A model generated the notes under the pieces. It was not told where the DNA came from. It saw nothing but the letters and a program-made list of their open reading frames with translations, and ran no database searches. Position numbers and translations under genes: made by a program. Of a DNA stretch of 64,000 nucleotides, positions 1 to 9,763 are shown one piece after another; within the stretch, counting starts at the first letter, position 1; each line of letters opens with the position of its first letter. Origin of the DNA: Bacillota bacterium. Its GTDB lineage: Bacteria; Bacillota; Dethiobacteria; DTU022. The stretch spans positions 1-64,000 of the forward strand of contig JAKOVL010000103.1 in the NCBI GenBank assembly GCA_029782095.1, in the 5' to 3' direction.

Positions 1-34
1 CAGCAACCTGGCCCAATCTGTTAAATTAAACATT

Positions 35-490
35 TTACTTGTTACCATAATGAAGCCGCGCTTGAGCAAAGGCAGCTACTATAATTATAAAGATAAGCGA
101 CGGCAACCCAAATAAAAGTTTAACACTTTCAGGACTTTCACTTAATTCTTCCATGGTCAAATGCATTATTTTTGCTAAAAGCGATACTGATAACAGTTCA
201 GCCAATATAATAATCATGAATGATACTAATGCAGCCAGTGCGCTCTTCAGTATGTCCATCTTTAGGAACCAACGAAGCACAATAATAATAGAGATAATAT
301 TTAAGGGAATATGTATACCATACTGAAGAGGTAGCTGTTGGATTAAAAAAGCAATAAAACCAATAATCAAGCCTGTAAAAATAAGCTTTTGTACTTTATA
401 CTTTTCCTTTACTAGCGCAGTTCCAAGGCAAACAATTGCTATACCTTGTGGTAACAAACCTATTAATTTATAAAACCAATGTTCAAACAT
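35..490 (-). CDS. Integral membrane protein of unknown function (resembles the membrane sensor region of AgrC/GHKL-type kinases, no kinase domain)
   Basis: ORF 35..514. Likely start is the internal ATG at 490 (MFEHWFYKLIGLL...), preceded by GGGGAG at good spacing. Several hydrophobic helices, no catalytic domain visible. Confidence 0.55.
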   Translation of the reverse strand: MFEHWFYKLIGLLPQGIAIVCLGTALVKEKYKVQKLIFTGLIIGFIAFLIQQLPLQYGIHIPLNIISIIIVLRWFLKMDILKSALAALVSFMIIILAELLSVSLLAKIMHLTMEELSESPESVKLLFGLPSLIFIIIVAAFAQARLHYGNK

Positions 491-565
491 TTTTTTCTCC
501 CCAAAAATTTGCATCTAAAGATTTTCGTTAAATTTCGCCATTTTTTTTTAAATCCTTCTTCTACA

Positions 566-700
566 GAAAAAAATGCTCTCCTTTGGCAAGAGGAAGCCCT
601 TGATTTCCCTCCTGGGAAAAGGTAAGACTTCAGTCTCTGCATTCCCGCAGTTCGCGACCGGTGCAGGAGAACCGGCCAGCCATGTTTCGTAAAAATTTGT
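566..700 (-). promoter_or_regulatory. Candidate structured 5' leader with intrinsic terminator (riboswitch-like or attenuator), class unknown
   Basis: Minus strand shows consecutive hairpins (CCGGT..ACCGG; CTGC..GCAG; GACTGAAGTC) followed by GCTTCCT..AGGAGAGC and a T-tract, upstream of the ORF starting at 490. AGGAGG (608-613) can pair alternatively with CCTCTT (588-593). Confidence 0.35.
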
Positions 701-892
701 GCCTTTCTATATATTATATCTATTTGCGCAACTATTGCAAACACGAGAACGAAATTCTTTAAATAATTTTAAATCAATAGTTTATTTGCCGTAAAAATAA
801 AATTTTCTCAAGATTTATCCAACCCAAAAAGGGTTTGCGGCATTTTTGCCTAATTCTATGCATTATTACAAACAAGACTGCAGGATGATGAC

Positions 893-2341
893 ATGGAAAC
901 CAAGAAAATTCAAGAGTTGCCGGTGCTAAACCAGTGGATTTGGGGGCTTGGCGCCTTGGGCTATGCCCTTTTGGAAAGGATGTTGATTACCTACGTCATC
1001 TTTTTTTACCTTTCCCCCAAAGAATATCAGGTGGTGGACCTGGTCACAGACAGAATTTACCTGGGCGTTTTTACTGTTTTAGGCATAGCCCTGCTGCTGG
1101 GCCGGATCGTTGACGGCCTGGCCGACCCGATCATTGCAGCTTTAAGCGATAAAACCCGGTCCAGCTTGGGAAGGCGCAAGCCGTTTATGCTGGCCAGTGT
1201 ACTGCCTCTTTCCGCTGCAGCCATCCTGATGTTCTACCCGCCGCGCCTGGGTGAAACCTCAGCCCTAAACGGCATCTGGGCCTGTGCCATATGGCTGCTC
1301 TTCTATATCTTTTTTACCGCGTATATTACTCCCTATTTTGCCTTAATTCCTGAATTGGGACACTCACATTCTATCAGAATTAACCTGGGCACTGTGCATG
1401 CTTTTTTTGTAATCATGGGCATGATTGCCATGACCGTGGTTTTCCCTTTAATTGCCGCCGCCTTTCAAAAGAACGGTTTCCCTTTGCGTCCGGCTTACCA
1501 GTATACCGCAGCACTTTTTACCTTAATTGCCTTGTTGTCTTTGCTTTTAGCCACTTTCTCCTTCAATGAGAAAAAACATTGCCTCCCATCAAACCCTCCG
1601 GCTTCAGGAATGTGGAAGTCAATGCTTTCAATTCTTTCGATCAAGGCATTCAGGACATTTCTGATTGGGGAGCTTTTCTTTCAGTATGCCATCTTTATGT
1701 TAAACTTAGGGCTGCTTTACTACGTGGTAGTTATTTTCAGACAGGAGGAGAGCTTCCTTACCATTCTCGGCGGGCTGACAATCGGCATTGCGCTGCTTAG
1801 CTTCCCTCTGGTTAATAAAGCGGCCAAAGCCATGGGCAAGAAAAAACCCCTCCTGCTGGGCGTAGCCATTATGACCGCCTCTTGTTTTATCCTGTTTGCC
1901 TTGAGCTGGAATATGAACAGCACCGCCCTTTACCTTGGAGTTTTATTATTTGGTTTAGGCGGCATCTCTCTCTCAACCTGTACCATCCTTACGGTTCCCA
2001 CGTATGCGGATATGGCCAGGGTAGAAGCGCTCCGTACAGGCGTTCAGCGGGAGGCCATGTATTATGCTGCCCGGAACCTGCCTTTAAAAATGACCATTGC
2101 CCTGGCAGGAGCCACTTTTTCTTACCTTATTGCCGCTTTTGGCAAAGATATGGCTAAACCGCTGGGAGTGCAGCTATCTTTGCTCATTGTGGCTGCTTTC
2201 AGCCTCATTGGCTTGATCTTCTTTGCCATCTATCCGGAGCAGCAAATTTTGGAGCAACTGAGCAAATATGAAACGAAGACAATAGACTTTCCGAACGCGG
2301 GACGCCAAGGAATCAAAAAGAACTCCGGGCCATCCTTGTAA
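893..2341 (+). CDS. MFS transporter, GPH (glycoside-pentoside-hexuronide):cation symporter / MelB-like family
   Basis: 482 aa, 12-TM pattern; DGLADPIIAALSDKTRSSLGRRKPFML motif typical of MFS_2/GPH family. Confidence 0.8.
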   Translation: METKKIQELPVLNQWIWGLGALGYALLERMLITYVIFFYLSPKEYQVVDLVTDRIYLGVFTVLGIALLLGRIVDGLADPIIAALSDKTRSSLGRRKPFMLASVLPLSAAAILMFYPPRLGETSALNGIWACAIWLLFYIFFTAYITPYFALIPELGHSHSIRINLGTVHAFFVIMGMIAMTVVFPLIAAAFQKNGFPLRPAYQYTAALFTLIALLSLLLATFSFNEKKHCLPSNPPASGMWKSMLSILSIKAFRTFLIGELFFQYAIFMLNLGLLYYVVVIFRQEESFLTILGGLTIGIALLSFPLVNKAAKAMGKKKPLLLGVAIMTASCFILFALSWNMNSTALYLGVLLFGLGGISLSTCTILTVPTYADMARVEALRTGVQREAMYYAARNLPLKMTIALAGATFSYLIAAFGKDMAKPLGVQLSLLIVAAFSLIGLIFFAIYPEQQILEQLSKYETKTIDFPNAGRQGIKKNSGPSL

Positions 2342-2586
2342 GTTTCAGCAGAATTGCGCCATCTTGAAAACAGCACACGCAAGGGGCTGCCTTCTGGGAG
2401 AAGTCCCTTTACCTGTAAAAGATTGACTTCTTATTGTTAAATTTTGCAGGAAAATGTTGTAGAATGTTGAAATTTTATATATGTACAGTTAGATGACCAT
2501 AAAAACTTCACCGCATGTTCGACTAAATTGCCATCTCCATCTGAGAAACAGCACAAGCATTAATAGAAGAAGGAGCGGGTAAACTG

Positions 2587-3708
2587 TTGTTTTGTGCAAA
2601 AGCGGGTGAAAAGGATATCGTGGAGGCAGTATCGCAAATTAATGTAAAAGATGATGAAACAGTATGCATTTTAATTGGTGAAAAAGCCCCGCTGGATGTG
2701 CGGCGGCTTATCGCCAGCCTGGTTAAGCAAAAAGTGTCTTTTTGGGGCGGCATCTTTCCCGGTATTATCTATGATGAAAAATGTTTTGACCAAGGCGCCT
2801 TAATCCTTAAATTGCCTGTTCTATTCAAACCTCTATTGATCACAGGTCTTGATCGGGATCGTGATTTCCCGGGGCTGCCCGACTTCCAGAACATTATAAA
2901 CAAACTTGACCAGCAGTATTGCGCCTTGATTTTCCTGGACGGCCTTGCCAAAAACAACTCCGGTTTTCTGAGCGCACTGTTTCATGAACTGGGCAGTGCG
3001 GTGAGCTACCTGGGCGGAGGGGCCGGATCACTTTCATTAACACAACAACCCTGCGTTTTTACCAACGACGGCCTTTTTCAAGACGCAGCTGTGTTAACTT
3101 TTTTAAACATGAAATGCCGGCTCGGTGTCCGCCACGGCCTGGAAAAGCTGACAGGCCCCATTATTGCAACCAAAACATGCAATAATAAGCTGGTTGAATT
3201 AAACTGGAAGCCGGCTTTTGATGTGTACAAGGCAATTGTTGAACAAAGTTTAGGCATGCAATTGAATGTTCATAACTTTCACCAAACGGCCCGGATATAT
3301 CCATTTGGGATTATCAAAGATACGGATGAGCCGATTATTCGCGAGCCCATTGCTGTAACTGCAGATAGGGCTCTGATTTGTGTTGGAGAGGTGCCAGAAA
3401 ACGCAGTTCTTAACATTATGAGGAGGGATAAGCACTTGCTGATTAAAGCAGCCGGGCTGGCGGCCCGGGAATGCTTGTCGTCAAAAGACGAGCAGATCAA
3501 AGGCGCCCTGGTTGTAGACTGTGTTTCCCGGCATTTATCCTTGGAGGATGATTTTTCCAGAGAATTATCCTGTATTAAAAAAGAGATTTCCTGCATGGAG
3601 CAAAACACGATCTTAGGAATTTTGTCCCTGGGGGAAATAGCATCTTACGGCAGGGCTTATCTGGAATTCTTAAATAAAACTTGCGTGGTAGGAGCTTTCC
3701 ATGGATGA
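2587..3708 (+). CDS. FIST (FIST_N/FIST_C) signal transduction protein
   Basis: 373 aa; FIST-like GGIFPGIIYDEKCFDQGALILKL and a C-terminal FIST_C-like region (LSLGEIASYG...EFLNKTCVVGAFHG). TTG start with upstream AAGGAG. Overlaps the downstream kinase by 8 bp. Confidence 0.75.
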   Translation: MFCAKAGEKDIVEAVSQINVKDDETVCILIGEKAPLDVRRLIASLVKQKVSFWGGIFPGIIYDEKCFDQGALILKLPVLFKPLLITGLDRDRDFPGLPDFQNIINKLDQQYCALIFLDGLAKNNSGFLSALFHELGSAVSYLGGGAGSLSLTQQPCVFTNDGLFQDAAVLTFLNMKCRLGVRHGLEKLTGPIIATKTCNNKLVELNWKPAFDVYKAIVEQSLGMQLNVHNFHQTARIYPFGIIKDTDEPIIREPIAVTADRALICVGEVPENAVLNIMRRDKHLLIKAAGLAARECLSSKDEQIKGALVVDCVSRHLSLEDDFSRELSCIKKEISCMEQNTILGILSLGEIASYGRAYLEFLNKTCVVGAFHG

Positions 3709-6199
3709 TAAAATCATAAATTTTGATAGAGTAATTCAGGATATTTCTGTGCTTTATGAACTATCCCTGACGATCGGAACTTCATCGGACTTGGAAAAAT
3801 GCTGCGAGGTATTTTTAAACAGACTGATGGTCCGCAAAAATTTAAGTTACGGGGCGGTCTGGATTAAAAATAAGTACCTGTTCGCCAATAGCAGCGATGA
3901 GGCCGCAACGCTGGTCTATGCAAATCCAAAAATTTACATAGGCTGCAGAAGTTCTTCGTTGAACCATCCTGTCTTTAGACAGCTGGGCCAAAGAGACTAT
4001 ATTTCAGTTTCCTCAAAAGAGAGCCTCTTTTTCGAGATGATTCAAGAAAAAGGGATTAAAGAAGGACAATGCGCTATTTATGCACTGGGCGATCTCGGCA
4101 TATTGAAACTATATTCCCTTTCCGAAAACAATGCTTTTTTTACAGATACTGAACTTGCAAAAATTAAAAATGTAGTTTTTAAATTTGCGATATCTCTGGA
4201 GGGCTGCATTTCCCAGCAAAAACTGATGTCGGAAATTGCGGAACGCAAGCAGGCAGAAAATTCTTTGCGGGAAAGTGAAGAAAAGTTTCGCTTTCTAACC
4301 GAAAACATGGGCGACATCATCTGGATGCTGGATGAAAAAATGCTCACAACTTATGTGAGCCCTTCGGTTTATGAAATATTAGGCTTTACCCCTGAAGAAC
4401 GGATGCAGCAAACCCTGGATGAAATGATGCCCCCGGAATATGCGGCCTATATCAGAGATCTTTTTCGAAAAGAAATGGCGCGAGAAGCGGAAGGCAACTG
4501 TGACCCTGACCGGACCTTAAAGATGGAAATTCAATATTACCACAAGAACGGCTCGATTGTATGGCTGGAAAACAGGGTTAAGGCCATGCGGGACAATGCC
4601 GGCAAGATGATCGGGATATATGGGGTGTCCCGAGATATTACAGAACGAAAAATGGCAGAAGATGCCTTGCACGAAAGCAATCGGAAGCTGCGCATATCTG
4701 AAGAAAACTATCGCTTTTTGGTAAACAATACCCCTGACCTGATTTACAGTATAGACCGGGATGGGCGTTACACCGCCGTAAACCGCAGCTTTTGCCGCTC
4801 TCTGGGCCTGGAGCCCCATGATATTATTGGTAAAAGCATCCATGAACTGGGATTGCCGGAAGAAGAGCTGCGCATGTGGCAGGAACTTTACTTTGAGGTT
4901 TTTTCCACGGGCAAAACCCTCGAAACTGAAATCACGACGATACAACCTGACGGCTCTACGCGCACGTACGAGGTTTTTCTCTTGCCCGTGCTGGACGAAA
5001 AAGGAATGGTGACCAGCATCACCGGAACAAGCCGGGACATCTCCGTGCGCAAAAAGATGGATGAAGAGATCCTAAAAGCAGACAAGCTTGAATCCATCGG
5101 CATCCTCGCCGGAGGCATCGCCCATGATTTCAATAATTATCTTGCCACACTGCAGGGCAATGTTTCTCTGGCAAGGCTGTACAAGGATGATGCCCACAAG
5201 CTGGACGAAATTCTGGACAATATCGAAATTGCCATCGAAAAAGCGAAGCACCTTGCCAATCAGCTGTTTACATTCGCCAAAGGATCGGCGCCGGTTAAGA
5301 AAAACATATCAATTGGCCGGTTCATCGTCGATAACGTCAGGTTTGCCTTAAGCGGTTCTAATGTGCACTGCAACTTTAATATTGATCAGGGTGTTTACAC
5401 GGTAGAAATTGATGAAGGACAATTTTGCCAGGTCTTGAATAACATTGTGCTTAATGCTGTTCAGGCCATGCCGGAGGGCGGTGTGATCGAAGTAAACGCT
5501 GAAAATGTTACCATCGGCCCTGACAAAAACGACCATTTTGTGCCGCTGCCGCCGGGAGAATATGTGAAAATTACCATTAAAGATGAAGGGTGCGGCATAC
5601 CGGAAGAATATATGCACAAAATATTCGATCCTTTTTTTACAACGAAAAATACAGGTAAAGGCCTGGGCCTCGCCATTTCCGATTCAATCATCAAAAATCA
5701 CGGCGGCTATATCAGCGTGGAATCAACAGTCAATGAGGGCACCAAGTTTATGATTTTTTTGCCTGTTTCCAAACAGTCTTATCAAGCTGAAACAGTGCAA
5801 AACAAAATATATTATGGTTCCGGAAAAATACTGGTTATGGATGATGATGAAGATTTTCGCAACATAACCGAAGAAATACTCTCAACCCTCGGCTACTCCG
5901 TTTCGCTGGCCAGTGAGGGTAAGGAAGCCCTGGAGTTATACATGGCCGCCTTGGAAGAGGGGCACAAATTTGACCTGGTGATAGTGGATTTAACCATACC
6001 GGGCGGCATGGGCGGTAAAAAAATGATGGAGGAGCTTTTAAAGAAAGACCCTGAAGCGCGCGCGATTGTTTGCAGCGGCTACTCCAACGACCCGGTCATG
6101 GCTGATTTTCGCAGCTATGGTTTTAAGGGTGTCATTAAGAAGCCCTATTCCCTGGAAGAGCTGTCTAAGCTTATCTACGAGATTTTGGAAATGCCTTAA
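3701..6199 (+). CDS. Hybrid sensor histidine kinase (N-terminal sensory region, two PAS/PAC, HisKA, HATPase_c, C-terminal REC)
   Basis: 832 aa; PAS motifs (EEKFRFLTENMGDIIWMLD; EENYRFLVNNTPDLIYSID), H-box GGIAHDFNN, G-boxes (GKGLGLAIS), REC domain (LVMDDDEDF...). Confidence 0.92.
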   Translation: MDDKIINFDRVIQDISVLYELSLTIGTSSDLEKCCEVFLNRLMVRKNLSYGAVWIKNKYLFANSSDEAATLVYANPKIYIGCRSSSLNHPVFRQLGQRDYISVSSKESLFFEMIQEKGIKEGQCAIYALGDLGILKLYSLSENNAFFTDTELAKIKNVVFKFAISLEGCISQQKLMSEIAERKQAENSLRESEEKFRFLTENMGDIIWMLDEKMLTTYVSPSVYEILGFTPEERMQQTLDEMMPPEYAAYIRDLFRKEMAREAEGNCDPDRTLKMEIQYYHKNGSIVWLENRVKAMRDNAGKMIGIYGVSRDITERKMAEDALHESNRKLRISEENYRFLVNNTPDLIYSIDRDGRYTAVNRSFCRSLGLEPHDIIGKSIHELGLPEEELRMWQELYFEVFSTGKTLETEITTIQPDGSTRTYEVFLLPVLDEKGMVTSITGTSRDISVRKKMDEEILKADKLESIGILAGGIAHDFNNYLATLQGNVSLARLYKDDAHKLDEILDNIEIAIEKAKHLANQLFTFAKGSAPVKKNISIGRFIVDNVRFALSGSNVHCNFNIDQGVYTVEIDEGQFCQVLNNIVLNAVQAMPEGGVIEVNAENVTIGPDKNDHFVPLPPGEYVKITIKDEGCGIPEEYMHKIFDPFFTTKNTGKGLGLAISDSIIKNHGGYISVESTVNEGTKFMIFLPVSKQSYQAETVQNKIYYGSGKILVMDDDEDFRNITEEILSTLGYSVSLASEGKEALELYMAALEEGHKFDLVIVDLTIPGGMGGKKMMEELLKKDPEARAIVCSGYSNDPVMADFRSYGFKGVIKKPYSLEELSKLIYEILEMP

Positions 6200-6238
6200 G
6201 GGCTGCCCCGGCTACCCAAAGCAGCCCAAAGCTTCAGA

Positions 6239-8242
6239 TTAACCGCCAATAGCCGGCAGACCGAACTGCAGCCAAAACAGGAAAATTAAGATAACCCCAA
6301 AAATAATTATCACCAGGGCCACGTCGAAATCGATATTACCGAAATTAATGGTCCTGAAAACCTTCGATTGACCGGGTCGGTAGTCCAGCCTTTGTAAAAA
6401 ACCAAAGGCGCCCCGGAACAAGAAAGCAATTATTACTTTAAAAAAATGAATCATCGCCTGGAAAAAAAGCGTTAAGTAACCCCAGGCCACCATGGAGCCC
6501 CTTCCGATTAACGTGCCGGCATATTCCTGGCTGAGCCAGGCAGGCAGGCTGGTCTGAAAGGCGCCGGTGCGCATGCCCAGCCAAAACAGCAGGAAGGCAA
6601 TGACCAGCGCCAGGAACACGGCAAAAAAGTCTTCGGCGGTCCAGAAACTCAAGCCGACCAGATGGTGTTCGATAAAATGGGGATCCAGCAAAAAATTATT
6701 GAGAACCGGGATGATAAACCGGTCCAGAATCAGATTGGGGAAGAAGCCGATGGCAACTATGGCCAGGGCAAGGGCACTCATGCCAATCTTCATCGGCAGC
6801 GGCTCTCCATGCAGCTCCTGGTAGTCCCGCTGCGGCTTGCGGATAAAGGTCAGATAGAGAAATTTGATAAAATAGCAGGCGGTGCCGGCGCTGGCCAGGA
6901 CAAACAGCCATTCGGCCACACGCAAAGAGGCCAGGTGTTGATATTCATAGGCTTCCACCAGGGCGTGATGCAACAGTGTTTTGCTGGAATAACCGTTAAA
7001 CAGGGGCATGCCCACAATCCCCAGGGAGCCGATCAAGGTGGCGGCGGCGGTAAAGGGCATTTTCCGCCAGAGGCCGCCCAGTCTATACATGTTCAGCTCT
7101 CCGAGCCGATAGGCTAAAACGCCCGCAGATAGGAATAAAAGCGATTTAAACAGGGCGTGGTTTAAGATGTGGTATGAAGCCCCAGCCAGCCCCATGGCTC
7201 CCTCGTAACCGAGATAGGCACCGGTCCCTACCCCCAGGATGATAAAACCCATCTGGCTGATACTGCTGCAGGCCAGCATTTTTTTAATATTATCCTGGAG
7301 CAAAGCCATAAATGCGCCAAACAGCATTGTCCCAATGCCAAACCAGATCATGACGTAACCGATGCTGGAGAGGCTCTGCCAGAGACCGGTGAATTGGCCG
7401 GCCAAAGCAGGCAGTGCCTGCCGCTCCACGCTGGCAGGTGTAAAAAACATGTTTACAGTGCGGATAATGCCGTAGGCTCCGATCTTGATCATCACCCCTG
7501 AAAGCAGGGCGCTGGCCGGGGCAGGGGCTACCGGGTGTGCCCGGGGCAGCCAGATATGCAGCGGGGCCATTCCCGCCTTGATTCCAAAACCGACAATGAG
7601 CAGGATAACCGCCGCCAGGAGAAGGGGCGTTAATCGTTCCATGGCAGGCAGTCCCGGTGCAATGACCAGGGTGCCCGCACCATGGTAAAGCAGCCCCATG
7701 CCGCCCACAAGGGACAGCCCGCCAAAGACGCCCATGTATAGATAAAGATTGCCTGCGCCCATCGATTCCTCAGTCTGGGTGTGAATGACTAGGACGTAAG
7801 AGGCCAGTGTCATAATTTCGAAGAAAACCAAAAGCGAGAGAAAATCACCTGCCATGGGAACCCCAACGGTTCCGGCAAAGGTGAGAGCTAAAAAAACAAA
7901 AAAGCGCCCCTGATTTACTTCGTGATTCATATAGCTAATGGCGTATATGGTGGAGGCCAGCCAGACAAAGGAAGCGATGGCGGCCACTAAAAAGCCCAAG
8001 CCGTCGACGCGAAAAGTCAGGTTGAAGGGAGAAACAAGGAGCGGAATTTCGTATACAAGTATCTTACCTGCGGAAACAAAAGGCCACATCAGCAGCACAG
8101 CTCCCAGGGTGGCCAGGGTGCCGATAATAGCAAAGGTATGGCGCAGCCAGGGAATGCGAGCAAATAAAATCAAAACCAGGGTGGTGAAAAGGGGAATTAA
8201 AATAACCCACAGCGGTTGATCGGAAAGGACCAAATTATGCAT
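6239..8242 (-). CDS. Proton-conducting antiporter-type membrane subunit (NuoL/HyfB/MrpA-N-like), 667 aa with C-terminal extension
   Basis: Proton_antipo_M features: PLHIWLPRAHPVAPAPASALLSGVMIKIGAYGI; extra C-terminal helices. Last gene of the Mrp-like operon. Confidence 0.85.
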   Translation of the reverse strand: MHNLVLSDQPLWVILIPLFTTLVLILFARIPWLRHTFAIIGTLATLGAVLLMWPFVSAGKILVYEIPLLVSPFNLTFRVDGLGFLVAAIASFVWLASTIYAISYMNHEVNQGRFFVFLALTFAGTVGVPMAGDFLSLLVFFEIMTLASYVLVIHTQTEESMGAGNLYLYMGVFGGLSLVGGMGLLYHGAGTLVIAPGLPAMERLTPLLLAAVILLIVGFGIKAGMAPLHIWLPRAHPVAPAPASALLSGVMIKIGAYGIIRTVNMFFTPASVERQALPALAGQFTGLWQSLSSIGYVMIWFGIGTMLFGAFMALLQDNIKKMLACSSISQMGFIILGVGTGAYLGYEGAMGLAGASYHILNHALFKSLLFLSAGVLAYRLGELNMYRLGGLWRKMPFTAAATLIGSLGIVGMPLFNGYSSKTLLHHALVEAYEYQHLASLRVAEWLFVLASAGTACYFIKFLYLTFIRKPQRDYQELHGEPLPMKIGMSALALAIVAIGFFPNLILDRFIIPVLNNFLLDPHFIEHHLVGLSFWTAEDFFAVFLALVIAFLLFWLGMRTGAFQTSLPAWLSQEYAGTLIGRGSMVAWGYLTLFFQAMIHFFKVIIAFLFRGAFGFLQRLDYRPGQSKVFRTINFGNIDFDVALVIIIFGVILIFLFWLQFGLPAIGG

Positions 8243-8259
8243 AACTGCACCTCCCTAAA

Positions 8260-9744
8260 CTAGAACAGGTAGCTGACGACAGACTCGACAAAGGGCAGGT
8301 AGAGGTTCAGGCCAATGCCGAACACCAGGCAAACCGCAGCCAGTAATACAACAGGCACCAGCATTGTCAGCGGAGCCTCTGCCCCTTTGACCTGTTCAAA
8401 ATCACCCTTGCGGAAAAATGCATTGATGACAATGGGAAAGAAATAGGCCGCATTCAGCAAGGCGCTGGCCACCAGGATAGCAATAACCAGATAATGGCCT
8501 GATTCGATGCTTCCAGTGATCAAACACCACTTGGAGATAAAGCCATTTACCGGCAATATGCCCACCATCCCAATGGCGCCAATAGTAAAAGCGAGCATCG
8601 TTAAAGGCATGCGCTTGCCGAGACCTTTTAACTCGCTGATGCGTTTTTTGCCGGTAACGGTAATAATGGCGCCCGCACAGAAAAACAAGGTGATTTTTAA
8701 GAGGGCATGATTGATCATATGCAGCAGGCTCCCCGATAATCCCAAATAGGTTAGCAGCCCGGCACCCAGGGTAATATAGCTCAACTGGCTGATGGTGGAA
8801 TAGGCCAGACGGCGCTTCAGCACATCCTGCCGCAGCGCAATAATTGATCCGGCCAGGATAGTGATACTGACCAGCACGATTACAAACAGGCCTAAATCCA
8901 GTGCGCGCAGCGATTCTGTACCATAAATTGAATACATAATCCGTAAAATGCCGAAGACCCCTGATTTAACCACGGCCACGGCATGGAGCAGGGCGCTTAC
9001 AGGTGTCGGTGCAACCATAGCCGACGGCAGCCAGGAATGCAGGGGCATAATCGCCGCTTTAACCCCAAAACCGACAATGAAGCACAAGAAAACTATTTGC
9101 CACAGTGCAGACGCTTCGGGGGCTGCGCTAACCACACCCCCGGAAACAAAATCCACGGAACCGGCATTGCTGTAGGTCAAAACCAGCCCGGCCAGGATAA
9201 ATGCCGCCCCGATAAAACTATAAACGAGGTAGCGAACCCCGGCGGCCTGCGCTTCTTCATTACCGGCATGAATAACCAGGGGATAGGTGAAAATGGTTAA
9301 GAACTCATAAAACAGGTAGAGGGTAATCAGGTTGGCCGCAAAGGCGATACCCATGGTCGCGGCCAGAGAGAGCAGGTAAAACACATAGTAGCGCCTGCGT
9401 TTATGTTCATGGGCCATATAGCCAAACGAATAAACCACGGCAAATACCCAGAGCACCGAGGCCAGGGTGCCGAAAAGCGCTGCGAGGGGATCTGCGCGGA
9501 AGGCAAAATCAAGTCCCGGGATAATGGAAAATAATGAAATATAAGCCATATTCCCATCCAGAACATCCCGCAGCAGCAGCAAAACCGCTGCCGCCGTCCC
9601 CGCGGCAATAACCAGGGCAAAAAGGTTGCGGGGTTTGTCGGAGCGCTCCGGGATCAGGCTGAGCAATATCGAACAAACTAAAGGACAAGCAATGGCCCCC
9701 AGCATCAACTGGTCAGTGGCAGGCATAGTGGACCAACCCTCCAT
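8260..9744 (-). CDS. Proton-conducting antiporter subunit, MrpD-like (second copy)
   Basis: 494 aa; PLHSWLPSAMVAPTPVSALLHAVAVVKSGVFGI and MINHALLKITLFFCAGAI motifs. Confidence 0.87.
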   Translation of the reverse strand: MEGWSTMPATDQLMLGAIACPLVCSILLSLIPERSDKPRNLFALVIAAGTAAAVLLLLRDVLDGNMAYISLFSIIPGLDFAFRADPLAALFGTLASVLWVFAVVYSFGYMAHEHKRRRYYVFYLLSLAATMGIAFAANLITLYLFYEFLTIFTYPLVIHAGNEEAQAAGVRYLVYSFIGAAFILAGLVLTYSNAGSVDFVSGGVVSAAPEASALWQIVFLCFIVGFGVKAAIMPLHSWLPSAMVAPTPVSALLHAVAVVKSGVFGILRIMYSIYGTESLRALDLGLFVIVLVSITILAGSIIALRQDVLKRRLAYSTISQLSYITLGAGLLTYLGLSGSLLHMINHALLKITLFFCAGAIITVTGKKRISELKGLGKRMPLTMLAFTIGAIGMVGILPVNGFISKWCLITGSIESGHYLVIAILVASALLNAAYFFPIVINAFFRKGDFEQVKGAEAPLTMLVPVVLLAAVCLVFGIGLNLYLPFVESVVSYLF

Positions 9745-9763
9745 TCCATAAGGCTACGGTAAT

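Noticed and set aside
566-744. ORF 463..744 minus (93 aa) as a protein
   Set aside because: It overlaps the start of the neighbouring membrane protein and its sequence coincides with hairpins and the terminator, so a structured RNA is a better explanation.
2370-2420. Terminator after the MFS gene
   Set aside because: AAGGGGCT..AGTCCCTT pairs imperfectly and lacks a clear T-tract; too weak to list.
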